Part shown: one piece after another, positions 43,663 through 54,990 of the stretch
Layout: every line of letters starts with the position of its first letter
Position numbering within the stretch: the first letter of the stretch is position 1
NCBI GenBank assembly: GCA_936432065.2
Contig: OW386288.2
Coordinates: 12,822,706 to 12,886,705 of the forward strand
Source: Rutpela maculata
Taxonomy: Eukaryota > Arthropoda > Insecta > Coleoptera > Cerambycidae
DNA length: 64,000 bases
Reading direction: 5' to 3'
Made by a program: the position numbers and the translations under genes
The notes under the pieces: generated by a model
Databases searched by the model: none
What the model was told of the DNA's origin: nothing
Seen by the model: only the letters and a program-made list of their open reading frames with translations

Positions 43663-44327
43663 ACTTCCACATCCAGTGGAAGTATAGTAACGACAAAAAA
43701 ATTTTTAAAAATTTTTATTGTTCAAATAGGCTTAGAATGTCATGAAACGTCGAGATTTTAAGTTTGAGCGAAAAAAAAATTTCTGTCTGTCGGTCTGTAA
43801 CTTTTTTTTGTGCGCACGTTTACTCTGGAACCGTTTAAGATATTGACTTGAAATTTGGTACACGTATGTATTTTAACGTGATCTGGAACTAGATTATATT
43901 TTCATCTTGTGGGGGTAAATTGGGGTAAATTTTGGGAAAATTTTTAAATTAAGCAGGTACGAGTCCAGAAAATTGGTATTTAGTATATTAAAGAGAAGCT
44001 AAGGTCTCAAAAAAATTTTTGGCATTAGCCACCCCCACCTCATTATTAAAGTGGATGAAAAAAAAATGTGATTTAGTGTGTGTACAAGAACCAGAAACCT
44101 CAAAATATTTTTTTACTTCATCCACCCCCACTACACCCCCTATCACCACCCCCACCCCACTACCGATGTGGGGTATCGTTTTATAGGTTTTTGGGGTAGA
44201 GGATTTCAAATATTATGTTATTAAAGTTCCATAAGCAATTATTTCCACATACAAAATTTTTTCGTTGTGAGTGACTTGGATAGAAAATCTGGATGTGGAA
44301 GTAGTGATTCCTTGGGCAGCGGTTTTT
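43663..44327 (+). mobile_element. HINE-like repeat, full-length copy
   Basis: Complete, same orientation as 42896-43547 and only 115 bp away. The GTTCCGTCGAAGGGTTGGGG block of the consensus is shortened to GTGGGGGTAAATTGGGG. Confidence 0.9.
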
Positions 44328-44940
44328 TCTATTATAGAGATACCTTGCCTCTACATATATGTAAGTTGAGAAGGGAAATACTTTGTAAAATCTGATTTTA
44401 CTTTCTGTTTTCTGCATCATGTTATAAATACCTTTTTTGTAACCTCTAGACTAATATTAATATTTTATTAAAAATATCTAAAACTAATCACAGAAAAATT
44501 TCCACAATCACAATGTTCATAAAACATTTATTATACGTATTATTTATCGCTTTATAAGTAAAAAATTAATGCCACGGCGCAGCGGGCGCAAAGTGGCACG
44601 AATCGTGATTTTTTTGTTCAAAATTATGTAGAGCACTTATTTCGCAACCGATCGGGATAATTTTTTGTTTAAAATACCCGTTATTTAATTTCCAAAAAAC
44701 GTAAGAGAGTCGATTTCGGGATAAACTTAACAAAAATATTTCATTTTTCATCATTTTTTAGCATTTTATAACCGCCATAGATTCCGCCATCTTGCAGGTT
44801 GGCTTATAACAATTTAGATATCAGATCAGATTCGTAATCAGCGACCTCAAAAACTCCCGAGTAACAAGATTTATGTAAAATGGATAAGAAAAAAGATTTT
44901 TATTTGTAAGTTTTACTAAGATTTAAATTAAAAAATTATA

Positions 44941-45182
44941 TAAAAAAAATATTTTTAAGAAAAAGCTTTTATTTGAAAAAACTGCTAAAAAGTAAAAATT
45001 TTTTTTTTAAATTCACACCTGGAAACCAAAAGCTTTGGGAACGGTCATATAATGCTATTGCATAGTTACTTTGCTCAATTGACCGCCCCAAAGCTTTTGG
45101 TTTCCAGGTGTGTGAATTTTAAAAAAAATATTTTTACTAGTTTTTCAAATAAAAGCTTTTCCTTAAAAATATTTGTTTTTTA
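44941..45182. repeat. Palindrome with ~105-bp arms
   Basis: CACACCTGGAAACCAAAAGC pairs with GCTTTTGGTTTCCAGGTGTG. AAAAGCTTTTATTTGAAAAA pairs with TTTTTCAAATAAAAGCTTTT. The loop is ~35 bp (GGAACGGTCATATAATGC...). It would form a long hairpin in RNA. Confidence 0.85.
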
Positions 45183-45234
45183 TATAATTTTATTTTTTAC
45201 TTTTTAGTCTACTTATTTTACAAACAGGCAGACG

Positions 45235-45676
45235 AAACCCTTTTATTTGATACCCATGGCAAGGGAGTCGTGAAGAAAAAGGTAATTTGCCATCCTAGGG
45301 CGTCCGTCATATTGGATTTAGAATGACGTCAAATAGTTTATCGTATTTTACTCGTTATTACCCTTCATGTGATACCCATATCAAGGGGGTTGTGACTCCG
45401 CCATCTTGGGGCGTCCGCCATATTGAATTTAGAATACCGTCACATGGTTTATCGTATTTTACTCGTCAAACCCTTTCATTTGATACCCATATTAAGAGGG
45501 TTGTGAAGTAAAAGATACTCCGCCTTCTTAGGGCGTCCGCCATATTGAATTTAGAATGACGTCACATAGTTTATCATATTTTACTCCTCAAACCTTTTCA
45601 CTTGATACCCATATCAAGGGGGTTGTGAAGAAAAAGGCGATCCGCCATCTTGGGACGTCCGCCATATTGGATTTAG
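45235..45676 (+). repeat. Minisatellite, four ~110-122-bp units (satellite S family)
   Basis: Units start near 45235, 45357, 45467 and 45589 with CCCTTTCATTTGATACCCAT or a variant. They continue through ATCAAGGGGGTTGTGA, CGCCATCTTGGGGCGTCC and CATATTGAATTTAGAATGAC. The same sequence, inverted, is seen at 35640-36010. Confidence 0.85.
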
Positions 45677-45703
45677 ACCGATAATGGTTATACTACGTTG
45701 CAT

Positions 45704-46035
45704 GGGGCGAGCGTAGATGCGTCACTGTGTAAGTATCTCGATACTCCAAATGAAGCAACGTGCAGCGCGGTTAGTACTTAGATGGGTGACCCGTCTAGGG
45801 AAACACAGTGATCTCGTCCCACCTTCTGGCGGCTTGTATATCAGTGTATACGCAGAAGCTATGTAATTTCAAGATGAGGATTTCGTAATGGATATACCAT
45901 CCTTCGGAGGCGGTCCCTTGTCTATTAAATGTTAGGCAAGTAAAAGATCCCTACTCTTCTTAAGGTAAGAGGTTCGGCAAAATTCCCAGGTTGAGTCGTC
46001 TCCTGGCGTCGGTTAAATAAGTATTTAAAAAAAAA
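45704..46035 (+). mobile_element. 5S-rRNA-derived SINE (SINE3 type) with 12-bp target duplication
   Basis: The 332-bp retroposon is flanked by ACTACGTTGCAT on both sides (45692-45703 and 46036-46047) and ends in an A-rich tail. Its 5' part contains GTGCAGCGCGGTTAGTACTT and AGATGGGTGACC, closely matching the 3' half of animal 5S rRNA, where the internal Pol III promoter lies. The 3' body (TCGGAGGCGGTCCCTTGTC ... CCTGGCGTCGG) is not 5S and presumably carries the recognition site of a partner LINE. It cuts the long-inverted-repeat element, so it is younger. Confidence 0.9.
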
Positions 46036-46560
46036 ACTACGTTGCATTGTCACCGGACTTATATACGTGTGCCAAATTTCAAAGCTCTAGCTTAATTAGA
46101 ACTAGTCGAAATTCAGCTTGCAAACAAACAAACAAACATACATACAAACATTGCAAGTTAAATAAAGGCTTTTGAAAATGACCATTCTGGCTAAGCTCAA
46201 TAATTTTGGTTAGCACAATTCAAAAATCGACCCATTTACGTTTTTTGGAAATTAAATAACGAGTATTTAAAAAAAAATCTATCCCAATCGGTTGCGAAAC
46301 AAGTGCTCTAGATAATTTTGAACGAAAAAATCACGATTCGTGCCACTGACCGTGGGCGCTTATAACACCCGCATTTCATCACTTCCTTGAATTATAACGG
46401 ACTAAAAGTTAAAATAAGGAAAGAAATGTAATGAACATAAAACAAACATTAGCAGATGATACCATCTTAATAAATAGCAACAGTAATAAAAGCAATTAGA
46501 AAAGCAACAACTACTTAAAGTCCTTCGGACTGAGTTGTACATTACATTTACAGTTAAATA

Positions 46561-47532
46561 TATTTATCACAAACAACCCACACCTATAGACGTTCTACTG
46601 CCGTACATTCAAATGGGATCAAAACTGAAGCGCCTCTGGTGGTTGGAAGCGCAAGCGGAGCTATATTGGCGGCCGGCGGGAAGTTTTAAATAATCTTAAA
46701 TCTCATTTAAATGCTTTTAAAAGCAGTACTATGCCACATTTGATAATTAAATATCAAAATATGACTAGCACAGTTTCAAAGACACTGAAATTATGCTGCA
46801 GAAACAAAATATTTTGGGTAATAAAATTAATGATTCGAGGTTTGAATAACATATATTAATTAAAACTGAATAGTGGAAGCCCTTCTTTGAAATAATTAAT
46901 TAATCATGATGATCTAATAAATCACTTTTTACATTATTTTTTATCACTAATTTATTGTAACTAAACGTTACTGCAGTTTCAACACTAAGCGTGTCATTTT
47001 CAAATATTTCACATTTCACAAGAGATCCTCGTTTCAAAATGGAACGCTTAATGTTGAAACTGCAGTAAAGTTTACTTACAATACATTAGCGATAAAAAAC
47101 AAAGTAAAAAGTGTTTTATTAGATCACCATTGTAAAGCACCTTCCGCATAAATAATACCGGCTTTCAAAATGTCGATGACAAACAGTGGATTGTTGATTA
47201 CTCTTAACCACTTTTTAAAATCTATTGAGGTCTTTAGATGGATGAGGGAACCGATGCTTATGAATCATACTGTCCTCACAATTAATAACACAACATTTTA
47301 TATCCCATTTCCAAACAATAAACAACTTTGACCATAACTTTGACGTTTGTGACACCACGTCGCTGCCAACTATTTTTTTTGCTACCAACACTATTGATAA
47401 AATTACTCTAGAGCGCGACATCTCTGGGTTGGAAGCGCAACTACACTTACATCACGTGACCGTACAAAGTGATTCCATTTGCTTCCATATAAGTTGAAAG
47501 TCTATAGGTATGGGTGGTTTGTGATATTTATC
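46561..47532. mobile_element. Inverted-repeat element with an inner ~95-bp-arm palindrome
   Basis: The outer ends pair: TCACAAACAACCCACACCTA and TAGGTATGGGTGGTTTGTGA. Next inward GGTTGGAAGCGCAA occurs on both sides, but in direct orientation (46649 and 47427), which is odd. The inner palindrome (about 46905-47140) pairs ACTGCAGTTTCAACACTAAG with CTTAATGTTGAAACTGCAGT. Frames here have no motif. Confidence 0.65.
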
Positions 47533-47885
47533 TAAAGCCATTAACACAAAATTAAGCTAGCAATGAAAACGCTAATAAAATTTATTTATCATTTCAGTTT
47601 ATGTTCATTTGCCAATGCCTAACGTTAGAGCGTTAGTCATTTAATGTTCGAATGATGATGATGTTATGAAAGCTATTCAGAAAGATCCGTATGAAATTAA
47701 AGAAATTGAAAGATTAATAAAATAGAATTCTGCTAGAAACGGAGCCTTCTATTTTTTTTTTTTTTTTAATAGAGCAAAACGATGCTTTACCACAAGGGGT
47801 CATTCAATAAATATGTTCACAAAAATGAGTTCATCTCAAAGTATGGCCTTCGTACGAAGGCGTAGAAGGGTCAGATATTTTTTTC

Positions 47886-48545
47886 CAATTATTCCCACAT
47901 AAATTTGTAAATAATTTGATTATTCCCTGTTAAATCTGTAAATTATTGATTTACTTCCAGTTTCAACTGTAAATCTTATTATTCCCAGTACAAACTGTAA
48001 ATAATTCAATTGGTTCCAGCTGAATCTGTAAATAATTTAATTATTCCCACTTTAAACTGTAAATAATTGAATTATTCCCAGTTCAAACTGTAAATTTTTG
48101 TATTTCCCCTTTAAACTATAAACAATTCAATTGTTTACAGCTTAATCTGTAAATAATTCAATTATTTACAGTTTAAACTGTAAATAATTGATTTATTCTC
48201 AGTTCAAACTGTATTTTTTAAAATTCCCACTTTAAACTGTAAATAATTGAATTATTCCCAGTTCAAACTGCAAATAATTTAATTATTCCCAGTTTAAACT
48301 GTAAATAATTGAATTATTTCCAGTTCAAACTGTAATTTTTTTAAATCCCACTTTAAACTGTAAACAAATATTATTCCCATTTTAAACAGTAAACAATTGA
48401 ACTGGAACAGCTGGAACTGCAATTAACTCTGTCGTTTTCAGTTTAAAAAAATGTAAATACCTATATTGAATATTATTCCCATTTTAAACAGTAAATAATT
48501 GAACTGGAACAGCTGGAACTGCAATTAACTCAGTCGTTTCCAGTA
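47886..48545 (+). repeat. Minisatellite, ~18-20 units of about 33 bp
   Basis: The repeated unit is approximately AATTATTCCCAGTTTAAAC followed by TGTAAATAATTG. Units vary by point changes and short deletions. The last ~120 bp holds a higher-order duplication (two blocks with GGAACAGCTGGAACTGCAAT). It is not a CRISPR array: there are no unique spacers. Confidence 0.9.
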
Positions 48546-49890
48546 CTGGAATATGGAATTCCTCAATTTGAACCTTGGATTCGTGATCAGCAAGCCAAAA
48601 GACCTCCTAAAACCCACTTCCTAGGCGAAATATTAATTTTATAAATTTTTTTATGACTAGCTACTTTTTGGGGCACTTCAAACCCCCCTAACTTTCTCAT
48701 TTTTGGAGGTAATGCAGGGGTCAATGCTGATGAATTTTCCTGGTGGGCTAGGGAACACGTGAAAAAAAGGTATTTTTCAAATCGGTACTGTTCCACCACT
48801 TTTCCACATTTTACACTTTTTTCCGGCTTATTTACTGGATTATGGGTTTAGCATGGTAGAGGTGGTTTTTGAAGGTGAAGCTTCGAATGGTTCCTCTATC
48901 ACAGGCACAGACAGAAACTGTTGGAAGGCCAAGCCAAGTATCTTGTCGCAAACCCTCGAATAAATTGCTGTGTCATGCTTTTACGAATACGAATGTTTTA
49001 TTTCTTACAATTTTTAAAGTACATATACCAATTCAACGACCCAGTGTTAAATTAAAAATATGAATTACCTTGAATGAATAGGTTTAAACGTAAAAAACTA
49101 CACGAATAAAGCATAGAAGTATAGAAGAGAAATCCTCTTTAGATGTTATGCAATAATATAATTGTACATTTGTATAGATTTGTTCAAATATGGTGAAAGT
49201 TGTTAGCGCAGTACGTAATATATACTTGGTAGTAAAAGTAAAACCGATCAAAATATTTAGCATAGCCGGCAGCAATACGTATGCGGATAAAACGGTTTTG
49301 TTAAGTTTTAGTCGATATAGATGAGGATATTTGTAGTTCTGGTTGTGCAAATAAAACAGGAAATCGTACAAGTGGATTTAATGTTAGCTAAAAAAAGTTA
49401 TCAGTAAAAACTAAGAAGATTATTATTTACAAGGAAGTATTTTTTTTGAGTTTAATAACATCGGCGCCAATTTACCAAAAATAGCTTATTACCTGCCTAT
49501 TACTAATCACCATTTTTAGTATAATGCTCTTTTAGTAGATGGAGCCACCGTCTCTATAGACTTCAACCGTACTAGCTTTATCCGTAGTAATACATTTCGT
49601 AGAGCAAAAAAACGAGTAATTCCTACAAGATTTTCTTTTTATATACTATAGAGGAGCTTGCCTCATTCATTAATTGATGTTTTCCACAAAAATATCGTGT
49701 CTGCTGCGGTCGCCATGTTGAGAAATTTACAGTCAAAATAGGTTTTTCTCAATTATCTTCTTTCCAATTAGTTCTACCCTAAAATTAGATACTTATTAGC
49801 AATATTGTAAAAAATTTAAAATGCTAACTTTTATTTAAACAATTTTTCTCTGTTATTAATATTTTCCGATTTACAGCTGTCAGAGTGGTG
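48546..49890. other. Intergenic stretch; one hydrophobic ORF of doubtful status
   Basis: A minus-strand frame at 49084-49371 (95 codons, two hydrophobic stretches) starts with TTG and has an in-frame stop just upstream and no acceptor that reads in phase, so it is not called as a gene. The rest holds nothing recognised. Confidence 0.35.
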
Positions 49891-50522
49891 AAAAAGCCGC
49901 TGCCCAAGGAATCACTACTTCCACATCCAGATTTTCTATCCAACTCACAACGAAAAAATTTTGTATGTGAAAATGATTGTTTATGGAACTTTAATAATAT
50001 AATATTTAAAATCCTCTGCCCCAAAAACCCATAAAACGATACCCCACATCGGTAGTGGGGGTGGATGAAGTAAAAAAATATTTTGAGGTTTCTGGTTCTT
50101 GTACACACCCTAATTCACAATTTTTTTCATCACCTATGATAATGGGGGTGGCTAATGCCACAATTTTTTTTGAGACCTTAGCTTGTATATACTAAATACC
50201 AATTTTATGGTGTCTTATCTGCTTGATTTACCTATTTACTCCAAATTAACCCCCAACCCTTCGACGGAACAAGATGAAAATATAATCTAGTTCTAGATCT
50301 TATTAAAGTACATATGTGTACCAAATTTCAAGTCAATATCTCAAACGATTCCAGAGTAAACGTGCGCACAAAAAAAATTACAGACAGACAGACAGTCAGA
50401 CAGAAATTTTTTTCCGCTCAAACTTAAAATCTCGACGTTTCATGACATTCTAAGCCTATTTGAACAATAAAAATTTTTTAAATTTTTTTTGTCGTTACTA
50501 TACTTCCACTGGATGTGGAAGT
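49891..50522 (-). mobile_element. HINE-like repeat, nearly full-length copy
   Basis: From AAAAAGCCGCTGCCCAAGGA to CTTCCACTGGATGTGGAAGT in minus orientation, with a ~40-bp deletion in the CCACCCCC region. Confidence 0.9.
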
Positions 50523-52680
50523 AATTTATGCTTCGCTGTACGTTTTTGCAATTACCTCTGTCCTCGTTGCTCTCTTTTGTAGTAATTGGTTGTTATCAAA
50601 TTACAGTAGTATAGCGCAAAATTTAAAAAATTATGAAACTTGCGAGCTGCAATTAACATTTTTTAAACACAAATTTTTTAATTTACCAGAAAAGTCATTC
50701 AGTTTCTACTGAAAACACGATTTTTAAATCTCTAGAATTATTTTGTTTAGTCTAATACGCAAAAATTTGAAGTACAGCCCTGTAGCACTCTTGTCAGAAT
50801 GTAATAGCGCCGCCTTTGATATTTTTATAGCCGGTTTTTATGTCCTTTTTTATTCGCACTAAACGTATATAGACAACTATACAGGTCACTCTTGCAAAAC
50901 TGGTTGTCTGGTTGATGGGATGGCCGATTCCTTAGCACAATGAGTTTTACTCAGTTCTTAGCATTGCATTCGTGCAGATTTAATGAATGATCGAGGAGAT
51001 TATTTGTGCATCTCCCTGACATCGTTGCTACAATCGTCTTATGCAGCTTGAATTTACCACTTCGGGAATTTTAAGGGAAGCTTCAACAACTTCTCAAACG
51101 GTTCTACCATTTGTAAGCACACCAATGAATTGTGTTTACCTGTCGAAGTATTAATTAGAAATAAATGCGCAAATTGTCATTTCAATTGCCTTGAAGATTT
51201 TATTGAAATAATGTGGTGGCGGTGGCAGAATTAATAATTATAATAAATATTATAATAGTAGGCGGAGCCTTCCTTGTCCACTGACGACTTGATTAATACA
51301 AGTGCAATTTGATGTGATGACTAATGTGTATTATTAACAATTCATAAATTTCCTTCACATTTGAAACTCATATCATATACATATTAGTCATTAGCTACAT
51401 AAAAAGCTTAAAATGGTCATTTGATAACCAACGTTGATTATAATTCCCGGTTTATTGTGTTGTAGTCCAGTCAGTCTTTGTACAAAAACTTCAGTAGGTA
51501 CTTTGAATAAAATAACAGAGGATTGAAATTTGTATACGCTGTTTGATAGTTTTGAAACCACTCTGAGAATCCTCCCAAACAGTGGCGTATTTATGGGGGG
51601 AGGCTATAGCACAGGCGGCAAAATCCAGGGGCGGCAAATTTTTGGAAAAATACCAGAGGCACATAAAAATAAATAAAAATGGTAACCAATCTAAAAATAA
51701 AAATAGGTCGTTAAGGTCGTTGTATGAAATTACCAGAAATCACTTAAGAATCATTTAAACATTTACCATTACACCATTAGTATGTATTATCAGAACATTT
51801 TTAATTTATTTGAGAACGAGATTTTTATTTTAACTGGACTAGAGTTCCTTATCAGAGTCAACTGTACAAAATTTTCTCAATATCTGTTATTGAACTTAAG
51901 TTGGTAAGAGTTGTTTTGCTGATTGTTGATAGGCCTTCTGAACTAGGCCTATTTGGCCTATGTCTAAATAAATAACATTTTAAATGCATACCAAAGTTTA
52001 TTTCAAATTTTATTTTGTTCTCGTTCTCGTATGATAAAATGTCGATTTGGTTTATAATTAAATTACATCTATTTAAAATATTTTTTACTAAAAAAATTTT
52101 GAGTGATTTATCCGAATATTTAAATAAACTACTGATCCCAATTGGAGTGGAGAGTTACTCATAAATCATATATTTAGGTGCAAAATGGCATTCTAAACAC
52201 TTTTTTATTCCTGTATTTTTTCTCAAAAATGTAAACTTAAGCCAGAAAATCTCAGTTTTATACTTCATACCCGCCACTTTGGGTTAACCATCTTGAATTT
52301 TCCAATTTTCAAAATTGTAATCAGTGACCTCAAAATCCCCCGAGTACACATTTTCAGTCGGTTTTCTCAAATAGTTTCCGAGATAGCAAATTAACAAATT
52401 AATTTGTTTAGTGCTTAAAATTGTTTGTTTATTAATAACAAAATGAAAGAAGTCCCAGCGGTTTGTTTTTTCTTTTTACCAATGTTCCTTAGACTTCAAT
52501 AAACAATTAGCAACAAAAATTAGGCCGATTAATCCTTTGCCAGAAAACTTCTCAGAAAATATCGATCTTAACGCGACTAATCATATATAAAGAAAATATA
52601 GGAGCATTATAACAATCCCCTCCATAAAAACTGCTTAAAACAGGCCCTGGATAGCACGTAATATTTTATTTTACAATTTT
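50523..52680. other. Intergenic stretch, mostly unrecognised
   Basis: At 52260-52400 AATCAGTGACCTCAAAATCC and CCCGAGTACA match the satellite-like lead of the 44593-46346 element (44830-44875). At 51590-51650 a GC-rich patch (GGGGGGAGGCTATAGC) resembles hAT-type ends. A frame starting in the repeat end at 50515-50712 has no motif. No gene was recognised. Confidence 0.4.
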
Positions 52681-52890
52681 TTAAGGTTTTTTTTTGATCG
52701 GACTAAATATTTTTTTCGAAACATCATACATTTCTTTAGACCGCCCTGTATTGGGAACAAGTTCTTCAAAGTAGCCTTGCTTTGCCAGTTTACTAATCAA
52801 GTAGTCAGAATGAATAAAATATCGACTAGGTGTATTATACATCAAGTAGACATGCCATCGAACTTTGTTACATAAATATTTAATGTTCAT
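52681..52890 (-). CDS. Unrecognised 69-codon ORF
   Basis: An ATG-initiated minus-strand frame starts MNIKYLCNKVRWHVYLMY, contains YFIHSDYLISKLAKQGYFEE and ends KKIFSPIKKKP. It has ordinary amino-acid composition and is followed within 15 bp by an AAATAAAAT polyadenylation-like signal. It lies ~300 bp downstream of a LINE and away from the other repeats. I recognise no family. It may be a terminal exon, a small gene or chance. Confidence 0.2.
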   Translation of the reverse strand: MNIKYLCNKVRWHVYLMYNTPSRYFIHSDYLISKLAKQGYFEELVPNTGRSKEMYDVSKKIFSPIKKKP

Positions 52891-53189
52891 ATTACAAATA
52901 TTAATTTAACAGTATCGTTCACTCTAATTAATATTTCTTGTTAATCAATTACCCGCTCCCCTCTCTCAAACATGGATGCTTCTCAGTCACGTACTTGGCC
53001 GTATAATTTGATCGGACTTCTGAGACAACAAAGGTTAATTATATACAGAATATTAAATTATTAGAATGATGTATTCCAGTCAGGTTTATAATATGTTGGT
53101 TTCCATGTATGATTTTAGATAAGTTAGAGTTAGAGGAATTATTTATAATATGTACTGTTATTATAATGACAAAAACGAAATTTATATGA
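52891..53189. other. Short intergenic stretch
   Basis: Nothing recognised. Confidence 0.35.
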
Positions 53190-54990
53190 TAATAATAATA
53201 TTTATTTTCCTCTTAGAGAAATACATATTTGTATAGGAATAGTCCAGGTAACTTATGCTAATCCTGACAATTTTCATAAAATTCTATAATGATAACACTT
53301 ATTTAACAAGTATTTGTTCAAATTAATTTTGAAAGATTTCAAATGTCTAACCTCTCTTATTGCAGAAGGTAGTTTATTAAAAATGTTTGGACCTAAATAA
53401 GCGAGTGAATCCTTAGACACTTTATATTTACAAAAGGGAATATAAAAGTTATTATTTTGTCTAGTTCCAATTTTGTGGACATCTTTGGTTAACATAAAGT
53501 TGGATATATGTTTAAACACGTAATTCATAAATAAAAACACATACAACTGTTAAAATTTTAAAATCTTTGAACAATCCTCTACATGATTCTACACTGGAAA
53601 CATTTGCAATGCACCTTAACATTCGTTTTTGAACGATAAAAACATCTGAGAATAGGGTGGAACTACCCCAAATACATAATCTATATCTTAATCTAGATCC
53701 CACCTGTGCGTGGTATATATTTATTAATTGTTCTCGTGTCATAACTGATCTAATATTTCTGAACAAATAACAAAGTGTATTTAATTACTTCCACGTCCAG
53801 TGGAAGTATAGTAACGACAAAAAATTTTTTAAAAATTTTTATTGTCCAAATAGGCTTAAAATGTCATGAAACGTCGAGATTTTAAGTTTGAGCGAAAAAA
53901 AAATTCTGTCTGTCTGTCTGTAACTTTTTTTGTGCGCACGTTTACTCTTTAACCGTTTAAGATATGGACTTGAAATTTGGTACACATATGTACTTTAACG
54001 AGATCTAGAAATAGATATTCTGTCGAAGGGTTGGGGGGTAAATTGGGGTAAATTTGGGGGTAAATAGGTCAATCAAGCAGGTAAGAGTCCATAAAATTGG
54101 TATTTAGTATATACAAGAGAAGCTAAGGTCTCAACAAAATTTTTGGCATTAGCCACCCACATTACCACCCCACCCCCTTATTAAAGGGGATGAAAAAAAT
54201 TGTGATTTAGTGTATGTACAGGAACCAGAAACCTCAAAATATTTTTTTACTTCATCCACCCCCCCGCCCCACTACCGATGTGGGGTATCGTTTTATGGGT
54301 TTTTGGGGTACAGGATTTCAAATATTATATTATTAAAGTTCCATAAACAATTATTTTTACATACAAAGTTTTTTCGTTGTGAGTGACTTGGATAGAGAAT
54401 CTGGATGTGGAAGTAGTGATTCCTTGGGCAGCGGTTTTTTGATATTAAGTTGCTACAGTGCGCTTTCCAGTTTAGACACTCATCCAATGTGATTCCTAAA
54501 AACTTATTCTGCTCCTCACTTTTTAATGTGACACCATTTATTTTAATATTTAATTTGGAACATTCTTTTTGCCTGTTAAGAAACCTTATAACAGTTGTCT
54601 TATCTTTGTTCAAAAAAAGTGAATTATTACCATACCAATTACATAAAGTATCCATCAAATTATTACATTCATATGTCAATAAATGGTCCGATATATGGAG
54701 ACCAAAAAGATTAGTCGTCGGCATACAGTACTGAAAATGCGTTTGGTGTCCATTTCTCAAGGTCATTCGTATATAATATAAATAGTATTGGCCCCAATAC
54801 AGACCCTTGAGGGACACCAGTATTCACCAGTCTGTACTCGAGTTAAGTTTAGGTAGGCTTTGGTATTAGCGTATGTCAGACTAACATATTGCTTTTTATT
54901 TTTCAAAAAAGAGGCTACCCAATCATATGCTACACCTCGTATACCGTATAAATATAATTTGTTTAATAACTTGCCATGCATCATACTAGG
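53190..54990 (-). pseudogene. LINE reverse transcriptase split by a HINE-like insertion
   Basis: Minus strand, N to C: DWVASFLKNKKQYVSLTYAN (54763-54984 frame), then in another frame VPQGSVLGPILFILYTNDL-like remains (near 54790), DHLLTYECNNLMDTLCNWYG, NSLFLNKDKTTVIRFLNRQ and LGITLDECLNWKAHCSNLIS up to 54440. The HINE-like copy follows, and coding resumes at 53786 with LNTLCYLFRNIRSVMTREQ, RLCIWGSSTLFSD (C-terminal HWG-like motif) and, after a shift, the C-terminus ending LLNKCYHYRIL. A (TAA)n-type tail lies at 53190-53200. Without the insertion the frame is seamless at NLISK / LNTLCYL. Reverse-transcriptase function is by family; the copy is dead. Confidence 0.9.
53787..54440 (+). mobile_element. 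HINE-like (Helentron-type?) repeat, reference copy
   Basis: Family description. The 5' end ACTTCCACGTCCAGTGGAAG is an 8-bp-stem hairpin. TATAGTAACGAC follows, then AT-rich DNA, GGCTTAAAATGTCATGAAAC, a GTCTGTCTGTC microsatellite block, GTGCGCACGTTTACTC, two CCACCCCC-rich blocks and TTCCATAAACAATTATT. The 3' end CTGGATGTGGAAGTAGTGATTCCTTGGGCAGCGGTTTT repeats the 5' hairpin arm in inverse (subterminal inverted repeat). It has no ORF. Here it interrupts a LINE frame at AATT|TT without any duplicated flank beyond Ts. Insertion in a T run, hairpin ends, subterminal inverted repeats and a microsatellite are features of HINE/DINE-1 non-autonomous Helentrons; no Rep/helicase partner is in the window, so the class is inferred. 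Confidence 0.7.

Larger units (their letters stand above)
44593..46346. mobile_element. Long-inverted-repeat element holding a palindrome, a minisatellite and a SINE
   Basis: The left end GTGGCACGAATCGTGATTTT and right end AAAATCACGATTCGTGCCAC are inverted. The arms (~140 bp) also pair through CGCAACCGATCGGGATAATT / ATCCCAATCGGTTGCGAAAC. In order inside: satellite-like sequence with CGCCATCTTGCAGGTTGG, a 110-bp-arm palindrome, four minisatellite units and a 5S-derived SINE. A related sequence without the palindrome lies at 52260-52400. No transposase. Confidence 0.75.

Noticed and set aside
47886..48545. CRISPR-like regular repeat array
   Set aside because: The units are head-to-tail variants without unique spacers, and the context is eukaryotic.
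49084..49371. 95-codon hydrophobic minus-strand frame resembling part of a chemoreceptor
   Set aside because: It begins with TTG, an in-frame stop lies just upstream, no acceptor reads in phase, and no receptor signature was recognised.
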